DNA of 64,000 nucleotides, from positions 1 through 64,000 of the forward strand of contig NZ_JAGGJF010000003.1 in the NCBI RefSeq assembly GCF_030466405.1, read 5' to 3'. The translations under genes and the position numbers were made by a program. This DNA comes from Pseudidiomarina terrestris (GTDB taxonomy: Bacteria > Pseudomonadota > Gammaproteobacteria > Enterobacterales > Alteromonadaceae). Under the pieces are notes generated by a model. The model saw only the letters and a program-made list of their open reading frames with translations, searched no databases and was not told the origin of the DNA. Shown one piece after another: positions 53,979-60,844 of this stretch (its first letter is position 1; each line of letters opens with the position of its first letter).

Positions 53979-55805
53979 ATGCTGCGCTTACAACCTGAAC
54001 AAATCGATCACAAAATGAACTTCATCCAGGAGTATCTGCACGCACAGAATGCCGCGGATGGATCGAAAATGGATGCCAATGCCAATGTCACGCAAAAGAA
54101 CATTGCGACTCTGGAAGCGGAATTGATGAAAGACTTTTTCGTGCAAGTGAATCGCAAGCAAGTCAGTAGCAAGATCGCTGAGTTGTTTGATGAGCAACTC
54201 GCGCAAGAATACGTTCGGCAAATTGAAGACCATGAGATTTACGTGCATGACGAAACCAGTTTAAAGCCCTACTGTGTGTCGGTCACCATGTACCCGTTTC
54301 TGCGTGACGGTCTTACCAAGTTGGGCGGCGAATCGCTGGCGCCAAAGCACCTTGAGAGCTTCTGTGGCTGTTTCGTCAACTTTGTCTTTGCCGTCAGTTC
54401 GCAGTTTGCCGGCGCTGTGGCGACCGTAGAGTTTTTAACCTATTTCGATTACTTTGCGCGAAAAGATTACGGTGATGACTACTTGAACACCCATCGTCAT
54501 CAAATCCAAAACCATCTGCAACACGTCGTTTATGCGTTAAATCAACCGGCTGCTGCGCGTGGTTATCAGAGCGTGTTCTGGAACATTTCAGTGTACGATA
54601 AATTCTATTTCGATAGCATGTTTGGTGAGTTTGTCTTCCCTGACTTCAGTAAACCCGAATGGGGCTCGGTCAGTGCTTTGCAGGACTTCTTCATGCACTG
54701 GTTCAATGAAGAGCGGAAAAAGACCATTCTTACCTTCCCGGTCGTCACTGTGGCCATGCTCACCGAGGACGGTAAGTGTAAAGATCAGGAGTTTGCCGAA
54801 TCCATGGCAAGTGAACTTGCTGATGGCAACTCCTTTTTTGTGTATTTATCCGATAATGCCGACTCATTAGCTTCATGTTGCCGACTACGCAGCGAAATTA
54901 GCGACAATACCTTCTCTTATACTCTGGGGGCGGGAGGCGTTGCAACCGGCTCAATTAATGTTATTACCATCAATATGAATCGGTTGGTACAGGATGGCCG
55001 CGACCTGGCGACGGAAATCGAAAAAATCCAGAAATATCAGGTTGCATACCGGCGGTTAATGGAAGAGTACAAGGCAGCTAGTTTGTTGACCGTGTATGAC
55101 GCCGGCTTTATCTCCTTGGATAAACAGTTTCTGACCATCGGCATCAACGGTATGGTTGAGGCGGCGGAATCACAAGGCATTGAAGCCAGCAATAACCCTG
55201 AGTACATTGCCTTTGTCCGCGACCGCCTGAAAGTGATTTATGATGCGAATAAAGCCGCAAAAGCGGAGTACGGCTACATGTTCAATACGGAGTTTGTGCC
55301 GGCGGAAAACCTCGGCGTAAAAAATGCCAAATGGGATCGGGCAGACGGCTACTTTGTGCCACGCGATTGCTACAACTCCTACTTTTACGTGGTCGAAGAC
55401 CAGCAATCTAATGCGCTGGATAAGTTCGTGTTACACGGTGATGAATTAATTCAATACCTCGATGGCGGTTCGGCGCTGCATTTGAACCTTGATGAGAAGC
55501 TCAACACATCCGGCTATCTGGCGTTGCTCAATACTGCTGCCAAGACCGGCTGCAACTACTTCTGCATCAATGTCAAAATCACCATTTGCAATGCCTGTGA
55601 GCATATCGACAAGCGCACCCTCAGCACATGTTCGTCGTGTGGCTCTGCAGATATCGACTACGGGACCCGGGTGATCGGTTACCTGAAACGGGTTTCGGCC
55701 TTTAGTTCGGGGCGTCAACAAGAACATAACCGGCGTTATTACGAACGTGCTGAATCTGAACATGTTGAGGCGTCAGCGCAGCGCGCCTGGCGCCAGGCCA
55801 GTTAA
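53979..55805 (+). CDS. nrdD: Anaerobic ribonucleoside-triphosphate reductase NrdD (class III)
   Basis: 608 residues. Makes dNTPs without O2. Catalytic Cys in YCVSVTMYPF and SLASCCRLRSE, a zinc site CNACEH...CSSCGS (~529-550), and the glycyl radical in TRVIGYLKRVSAF (~563). About 100 residues shorter than E. coli NrdD: the N terminus begins at the catalytic part, so the ATP-cone allosteric domain seems to be missing. AGAAGGA lies upstream, and the terminator follows at 55820. Confidence 0.93.
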   Translation: MLRLQPEQIDHKMNFIQEYLHAQNAADGSKMDANANVTQKNIATLEAELMKDFFVQVNRKQVSSKIAELFDEQLAQEYVRQIEDHEIYVHDETSLKPYCVSVTMYPFLRDGLTKLGGESLAPKHLESFCGCFVNFVFAVSSQFAGAVATVEFLTYFDYFARKDYGDDYLNTHRHQIQNHLQHVVYALNQPAAARGYQSVFWNISVYDKFYFDSMFGEFVFPDFSKPEWGSVSALQDFFMHWFNEERKKTILTFPVVTVAMLTEDGKCKDQEFAESMASELADGNSFFVYLSDNADSLASCCRLRSEISDNTFSYTLGAGGVATGSINVITINMNRLVQDGRDLATEIEKIQKYQVAYRRLMEEYKAASLLTVYDAGFISLDKQFLTIGINGMVEAAESQGIEASNNPEYIAFVRDRLKVIYDANKAAKAEYGYMFNTEFVPAENLGVKNAKWDRADGYFVPRDCYNSYFYVVEDQQSNALDKFVLHGDELIQYLDGGSALHLNLDEKLNTSGYLALLNTAAKTGCNYFCINVKITICNACEHIDKRTLSTCSSCGSADIDYGTRVIGYLKRVSAFSSGRQQEHNRRYYERAESEHVEASAQRAWRQAS

Positions 55806-55819
55806 GCAAAAACTACTCC

Positions 55820-55847
55820 AAAAGAGGGAGCTCAGCTCCCTTTTTTG
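55820..55847 (+). terminator. Terminator after nrdD
   Basis: GGGAGC-TCA-GCTCCC flanked by AAAAGA and TTTTTT, 15 bases after the nrdD stop. A compact Rho-independent terminator. Confidence 0.9.
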
Positions 55848-55914
55848 TTGTATGGGTAATACTGACCAGACACGTTATGATCTCAGGTCGAATCAACCCA
55901 ACGAGATTGACGCT

Positions 55915-56322
55915 ATGGTAATTGAAAGTTATTCCGACCTTATTCAGGCTGCACAGCAGCAAGACGAGCCACAACGGTTACTGTTTGTGCTGGCAAAGGC
56001 TGAACTCCCCGACGATGCGACGGAAAGTCAGAAATCCCGCTATGCTGAGCAGCAAGGCGGCGCCCTCGACCCGGTTTTATGTGTCGACAAATTACCACAG
56101 GACGTTGCTGAGTTTTCGACCTTGTTAGCTGAATCGGAGCGAACCGGAGTGGATTGGGATATCGCGTTTATTGCGAGCATGTCGGGACGCGCCGGGCAGG
56201 CGCCTTCCAGTGATGAAGCTGATCAGCCGTTAACTTTGATGGTCAATAAAGTCAAAGCCGGCAGCATTGCCGACTTTGTCACGGTAAATAAACAAGGCGA
56301 ACTTATTCAGCTATTCGCCTGA
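55915..56322 (+). CDS. Conserved uncharacterised protein (often mislabelled ribonucleotide reductase subunit)
   Basis: 135 residues from 55915 (GAGA upstream); a longer reading exists but starts inside nrdD, before its terminator. N part: YSDLIQAAQQQDEPQRLLFVLAKAELPDD; middle: GGALDPVLCVDKLP; then IAFIASMSGRAGQAPSSDEADQPL. Homologues in gammaproteobacteria carry the name 'ribonucleotide reductase subunit alpha', but no RNR motif is present. Soluble, function unknown. It is convergent with hemN, 5 bases apart. Confidence 0.75.
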   Translation: MVIESYSDLIQAAQQQDEPQRLLFVLAKAELPDDATESQKSRYAEQQGGALDPVLCVDKLPQDVAEFSTLLAESERTGVDWDIAFIASMSGRAGQAPSSDEADQPLTLMVNKVKAGSIADFVTVNKQGELIQLFA

Positions 56323-56327
56323 GCAGT

Positions 56328-57695
56328 CTAGACCACTTTAGAGTAGCGAGGCGCAGTTGCCTCGCTATCCAGGTAGGCATCAAAGCAGGCACAGATACTG
56401 CGGACCCAGAGACGACCGCGCTCGGTTACCTGAATCACACCCTCACTGATCACCACTAAACCATCCTCAATGAAAGGTTGTAACTTGGCTTGAGCTGCCG
56501 CGAAATAGTGCCAAAAGTCGTCGATCTGCCAGGTCTCGCTGAAGGTTTTGGTATCCAGTTCAAAATGGCAGATCAGCTGCGCAATGAGGGCTGCACGTAA
56601 GCGATCATCTGCACTCAGACTGAAGCCTTTCACGACCGGAAGTTCATCGCCTTCCAAGGCACGATAGTAGTCCGGAAGATCTTTACTGTTCTGCCAGAGG
56701 ACGCCGTTGATTTGGCTGATCGATGAGGCGCCAAGACCCAGCATGCAATCCTGACCGGCGGTGGTATAGCCCTGAAAATTGCGCTGTAAACGGCCCTGTT
56801 GCTGGGCAATGGCCAGCTCATCATCCGCCTTGGCAAAGTGATCCATACCGATAAACTGATAGCCTGCAGCGCTAAAGCGAGTAATCCCAAGTTGCAGAAG
56901 TTCGAGCTTTATCGGCGCAGATGGCAGCGAACTATCCGGAATTTTGCGCTGTCCGGCAAACCGCTGCGGCAAATGTGCGTAGCTAAACAATGAGACGCGA
57001 TCGGGCGCCAATTCAATAACTTGATCAATGGATGCCGCGAAACTGGTCGGTTGTTGATAGGGCAAGCCGTAAATCAAATCCAGATTGATAGAGCTAAAAC
57101 CTAACTCCCGACTGAGTTGCACCTGATGCTTGATTAACTCGGTATCCTGTACGCGATTAATGGCGATTTGTACCTTTTCGTCGAAATCCTGGACACCGTA
57201 ACTGACACGATTAAAGCCCAGTGCGCGCAAATGCCGCAGTTTGTCATCGCTGCAGCTGCGCGGGTCAATCTCAATACTGAGTTCCGCACTTTCAGCGATC
57301 AGGAAATAACGGTTAAGCAAGGTATGCAAACGCGTCAGCTGTACCTCAGTAAGAAAGGTCGGCGTGCCGCCACCAAGATGAATTTGAGTGATAACACGGT
57401 CACCAAGATGCTCAGCATACATGGCCATTTCCTGGGCCAGCATATCCAGATAGCGGTCCGCTTTGTGCTGATGACGGGTGATGACCTTGTTACAGCCGCA
57501 GTAGTAACACAGCTTATGACAAAACGGCAGATGCAGATAGAGACTGAGCTCCTGAGGCGCAGAAGCCAGGGTCTCAAAAACCTTCTGGTGTGGAAAGTTT
57601 GGCTGCAACGCCAATGCGGTCGGGTAGGACGTATAACGCGGCCCATTAATATTGTATTTGTCGATCAATTGCTGATCCCAGGTTACCGCTGTCAT
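56328..57695 (-). CDS. hemN: Oxygen-independent coproporphyrinogen III oxidase HemN
   Basis: 455 residues. Radical SAM enzyme, cluster motif CHKLCYYCGC (~58-67; C-x3-C-x2-C), LHLPFCH before it, GGGTPTFL, and YTSYPTALALQ at the N terminus, all typical of true HemN rather than HemW. Converts coproporphyrinogen III to protoporphyrinogen IX without O2. GGAG upstream. Two FNR-type boxes precede it, fitting anaerobic control. Confidence 0.95.
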   Translation of the reverse strand: MTAVTWDQQLIDKYNINGPRYTSYPTALALQPNFPHQKVFETLASAPQELSLYLHLPFCHKLCYYCGCNKVITRHQHKADRYLDMLAQEMAMYAEHLGDRVITQIHLGGGTPTFLTEVQLTRLHTLLNRYFLIAESAELSIEIDPRSCSDDKLRHLRALGFNRVSYGVQDFDEKVQIAINRVQDTELIKHQVQLSRELGFSSINLDLIYGLPYQQPTSFAASIDQVIELAPDRVSLFSYAHLPQRFAGQRKIPDSSLPSAPIKLELLQLGITRFSAAGYQFIGMDHFAKADDELAIAQQQGRLQRNFQGYTTAGQDCMLGLGASSISQINGVLWQNSKDLPDYYRALEGDELPVVKGFSLSADDRLRAALIAQLICHFELDTKTFSETWQIDDFWHYFAAAQAKLQPFIEDGLVVISEGVIQVTERGRLWVRSICACFDAYLDSEATAPRYSKVV

Positions 57696-57739
57696 TTTTC
57701 TACTCCAAGCCAGACTGCATGTGATGACCTGAATTTTAC

Positions 57740-57753
57740 GTGATTTAGATCAG
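57740..57753 (-). promoter_or_regulatory. Second FNR-like box before hemN
   Basis: GTGATTTAGATCAG matches the inner bases of TTGAT-N4-ATCAA with one mismatch at each outer end. Centre 57746.5, ~50 bases before the hemN start and 43 bases from the stronger upstream box. Confidence 0.45.
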
Positions 57754-57782
57754 AAAATTGATACTCCTGAAGGGTTACTTCT

Positions 57783-57796
57783 TTGATCTAGGTCAA
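57783..57796 (-). promoter_or_regulatory. FNR-like box before hemN
   Basis: TTGATCTAGGTCAA has one mismatch to TTGAT-N4-ATCAA and sits in a wider palindrome CTTTGATCTAGGTCAAAG. It lies ~90 bases before hemN, just past the convergently placed end of ubiT (stop at 57788). Confidence 0.65.
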
Positions 57797-58285
57797 AGAT
57801 TTCACGGTCGCTGTTCGTTCCGCCAGGTTAGCCAGAAGGCGATAACATGGACCTGGCAGGCGTTGTCGTAATTCAATGGTATCCAGCAGGTTCTTAACCT
57901 GCAGTCCGAGCTCAGTGTCGCCGGTGAGCAAAAGCTTGCGGCGGAAAAACAGCGTGTCGGGATCCACTTGCTGAGTACTTAGCTGCAGAAGTGCTGACCA
58001 GTCCACACGCATAAAAACATCCGGGTGCGCGGTGCTGGATACCACCTTAAAGTGCGCACTTTGCGGCAGTTGCTGAACTGAAATAGCGAACTTCAGACCA
58101 ATATCCCGCACCTCAATACGCACCCAGCGGCTGCTCAGAAAGTCGAACGCTCCGGCCGCCAGATCGGCTTTGAAAACCTGCTGGAACAGACGCTCAATGA
58201 GCGCATTGGTGATGGGGGCCGGCGCCCTTGCTAACATTGCTTTCAGAGCCCCTGGAGCAAGCTCTACTACTTTGGTGATAACCAT
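57788..58285 (-). CDS. ubiT: UbiT, SCP2-domain protein of anaerobic ubiquinone synthesis
   Basis: 165 residues. SCP2 lipid-binding fold: RWVRIEVRDIGLKFAISV (~49-66), HPDVFMRVDWSALLQLSTQQVDPDTLFFRRKLLLTGDTELGLQVKNLLD (~84-133). E. coli UbiT (YhbT) binds polyprenyl intermediates for O2-independent ubiquinone synthesis with UbiU and UbiV. Divergent from ubiU-ubiV over 86 bases. Start behind GAGG. Confidence 0.9.
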   Translation of the reverse strand: MVITKVVELAPGALKAMLARAPAPITNALIERLFQQVFKADLAAGAFDFLSSRWVRIEVRDIGLKFAISVQQLPQSAHFKVVSSTAHPDVFMRVDWSALLQLSTQQVDPDTLFFRRKLLLTGDTELGLQVKNLLDTIELRQRLPGPCYRLLANLAERTATVKSLT

Positions 58286-58371
58286 TCATTGCCTCTTTTT
58301 TGCGCGCTATCAAAGATGCCAGCCATTATAATACTCATTATCAATGTATGTTTACGGCAAGGATCAACAAA

Positions 58372-59367
58372 ATGGAACTTCTCTGTCCGGCTGGCAGTAT
58401 GCCCGCTCTTAAAGCTGCCCTGGAAAACGGTGCGGATGCGGTTTATGTGGGATTCAAAGGTGAAACCAACGCGCGTCACTTCGCCGGTTTGAATCTGGAC
58501 GCGGACGGCTTACGTGAGGCTGTCCGTTTGGTGCATAGCTACGGTAAAAAGATTCATGTCGCGATTAATACCTTTGCCCATGTGCGAACCTGGGATCACT
58601 GGCGACAAGCCGTCGATGACGCCGCTGCTGCTGGTGTTGATGTGCTTATCGTCGCAGATATTGCGGTGCTGGCGTATGCCGCTGAGCGCTATCCACGACT
58701 GGAACTTCACCTCAGTGTGCAAGCCTCGGCAACTAACGCTGCGGCGATTGATTTCTACAAGCAATTTCGGGTTAAACGCGTGGTATTGCCACGGGTTTTA
58801 TCTATGCAGCAGGTACGAGCGTTAGCGCGGACCACAGACATTGAGCTGGAGGTCTTCGCATTTGGCAGTCTCTGCATCATGGCCGAAGGCCGTTGCTACC
58901 TTAGTTCATACATGACGGGGCAGTCGCCGAACACCGCGGGCGCCTGCTCACCGGCACAGTTTGTACGCTGGGATGAGACCGACGATGGCGGTCTCGAATC
59001 ACGCCTGAACGGCATTATGATTGATCGCTTTGCGCCTGACGAAACGGCCGGCTATCCAACACTTTGTAAAGGCCGGTTTCAGGTCGGCGATGACACCTAC
59101 CATGCGCTTGAGGAGCCGACCAGCCTGAACACCCTGGACCTGTTGCCAGAGTTATACCGTGAAGGGATAGCCAGTTTAAAAATCGAAGGTCGGCAGCGCA
59201 GCCCCGCGTATGTTGCACAAATCACGCGGGTGTGGCGCCAGGCCATTGATCGGGTCATGGCAGATCCCGAGCAGTTTACCGTGCAAGGTGAGTGGAACAC
59301 TGTCTTGGCGGGCCTTTCAGAAGGCAGCCAAACCACCCTTGGTGCTTATCATCGGAAATGGAAATGA
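58372..59367 (+). CDS. ubiU: UbiU, O2-independent ubiquinone hydroxylase subunit (U32 family)
   Basis: 331 residues from 58372 (AAGGA upstream), the E. coli length. MELLCPAGSMPALKAALENGADAVYVGFKGETNARHF is the family N terminus; LEVFAFGSLCIMAEGRCYLSSYMTGQSPNTAGACSP carries three of the four Cys that bind its [4Fe-4S] cluster. With UbiV it hydroxylates the ubiquinone ring using prephenate. Its stop lies inside the ATGACTATG run at the start of ubiV. Confidence 0.93.
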   Translation: MELLCPAGSMPALKAALENGADAVYVGFKGETNARHFAGLNLDADGLREAVRLVHSYGKKIHVAINTFAHVRTWDHWRQAVDDAAAAGVDVLIVADIAVLAYAAERYPRLELHLSVQASATNAAAIDFYKQFRVKRVVLPRVLSMQQVRALARTTDIELEVFAFGSLCIMAEGRCYLSSYMTGQSPNTAGACSPAQFVRWDETDDGGLESRLNGIMIDRFAPDETAGYPTLCKGRFQVGDDTYHALEEPTSLNTLDLLPELYREGIASLKIEGRQRSPAYVAQITRVWRQAIDRVMADPEQFTVQGEWNTVLAGLSEGSQTTLGAYHRKWK

Positions 59368-59369
59368 CT

Positions 59370-60266
59370 ATGCAATTTTCTTTTGGACCTATTCTTTATT
59401 TCTGGCCGCGTACTGAGGTCGAAGCCTTCTACCGAAAGGTTGCCGATTCCAGGGTGGATTGTGTCTACCTGGGAGAAACCGTTTGCAGTAAGCGGCGTGA
59501 GTTAAAATTCGAGGATTATTTCCGCATCGCACAAGAGTTGCGCGAAGCAGGCAAACAAGTTTGTCTGTCGACCATGACTCTGCTCGAAGCGCCTTCCGAA
59601 CTTCGTGAGCTCCGTAAATATTGTGACAACGGCGATTTCCTGGTCGAAGCCAATGATGTGGGTGCGATTAGCTTGTTACAGGAAAAGAAACTGCCCTTCG
59701 TGGGCGGTGCGGCCCTACAGATCTATAATCAACACAGTCTGCGCCGCTTCATCGGTATGGGAATGAAGCGCTGGGTTGTGCCCGTTGAGCTGTCCCGCGA
59801 CTGGCTCGCCGAACTGCTGGCGGAGCCGATGATCGACAGTGTCCGCGACTGCTTTGAAACAGAGTTGCTGAGCTTCGGTCACCTGCCTTTGGCCTGGTCC
59901 GGGCGTTGCTTTACAGCGCGGTCTGAAAATCGTGCGAAAGACCAGTGTGAGCTGTGCTGTATCAAGTATCCGCAAGGGCGAACGGTGACCAGTCAGGATG
60001 GCACCGAAGTCTTTGTCCTGAACGGTATCCAGACGCAGTCTGGCGCGCGCTATAATCTGATCAACCAACTCAAGGGCATGCATGGTCTGGTGGATATGGT
60101 ACGCTTAAGTCCCGAGCCGGAAGACAGTTTTACCTGGCTGCAACGGTTCCGTATGAACCAGGACGGCCAACGACCCTATGGTTTGGCAAAGAACGAAAGC
60201 AACGGCTATTGGTTGAAGCTTGCAGGAATGACCCAGATGAACGAAGGGATGAATGATGACGGATGA
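59370..60266 (+). CDS. ubiV: UbiV, O2-independent ubiquinone hydroxylase subunit (U32 family)
   Basis: 298 residues from 59370 (MQFSFGPILYFWP, as in E. coli UbiV; an ATG 6 bases earlier overlaps the ubiU stop). Cluster Cys are in LGETVCSKRRE and CFTARSENRAKDQCELCCIKYPQG (~180-197). It acts as a heterodimer with UbiU. Overlaps mogA by 11 bases. Confidence 0.93.
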   Translation: MQFSFGPILYFWPRTEVEAFYRKVADSRVDCVYLGETVCSKRRELKFEDYFRIAQELREAGKQVCLSTMTLLEAPSELRELRKYCDNGDFLVEANDVGAISLLQEKKLPFVGGAALQIYNQHSLRRFIGMGMKRWVVPVELSRDWLAELLAEPMIDSVRDCFETELLSFGHLPLAWSGRCFTARSENRAKDQCELCCIKYPQGRTVTSQDGTEVFVLNGIQTQSGARYNLINQLKGMHGLVDMVRLSPEPEDSFTWLQRFRMNQDGQRPYGLAKNESNGYWLKLAGMTQMNEGMNDDG

Positions 60267-60795
60267 GATGACCGCCCGGATCGGTATTGTCACTGTGAGC
60301 GACCGTGCCAGTGCCGGTGTATACGAAGATATTTCTGGTAAAGCCATTGAGAGCACACTGAATGAGTATCTGAGTTCAGCATGGCAGTCGGTGTATCGGC
60401 TGATTCCCGATGAGCCGGATCAGATCGAGGCCGCCTTGATTGAGTTGGTCGATAAAGAACAATGTTGCCTGGTGGTGACGACTGGCGGTACCGGACCAGC
60501 GAAACGAGATGTTACTCCTGAGGCCACAGAAGCCGTGTGCGACCGCATGATGCCGGGGTTCGGCGAATTGATGCGCATGGAATCACTGAAGTATGTGCCG
60601 ACGGCAATCTTATCGCGGCAAACCGCTGGTCTGCGCGGTAGCAGCTTGATTATCAACTTACCCGGCAAACCTAAGGCTATTCGACAATGTCTGGACGCGG
60701 TTTTCCCTGCGGTACCTTATTGTATTGACCTCATGGAAGGCCCCTTCCTTGAGTGCGACGAAACCGTCATCAAACCTTTCCGACCCAAAAAATAA
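60256..60795 (+). CDS. mogA: Molybdopterin adenylyltransferase MogA
   Basis: 179 residues; of three close ATGs (60253, 60256, 60268) the one at 60256 fits AAGGG best. Canonical active site: TTGGTGPAKRDVTPEAT (~76-92, with the catalytic Asp), LRGSSLIINLPGKPKAI, and the upstream IGIVTVSDRASAG...Y. It adenylylates molybdopterin for MoeA. Coupled to ubiV although the pathways are unrelated; both are needed for nitrate growth. Confidence 0.93.
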   Translation: MTDEMTARIGIVTVSDRASAGVYEDISGKAIESTLNEYLSSAWQSVYRLIPDEPDQIEAALIELVDKEQCCLVVTTGGTGPAKRDVTPEATEAVCDRMMPGFGELMRMESLKYVPTAILSRQTAGLRGSSLIINLPGKPKAIRQCLDAVFPAVPYCIDLMEGPFLECDETVIKPFRPKK

Positions 60796-60817
60796 GCCCG
60801 CGCCAATTGGCGCGGGC
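60786..60817 (-). terminator. Terminator of the narK fusion gene
   Basis: A perfect 22-base palindrome (60796-60817, GCCCGCGCC / GGCGCGGGC arms). On the minus strand it runs into TTATTTTTTG, so it ends narK transcription. Those T's are the last Lys codons and stop of mogA on the other strand. In the plus direction there is no T run. Confidence 0.85.
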
Positions 60818-60844
60818 CATCTTACTCTTTCCTTATTCTATTCT

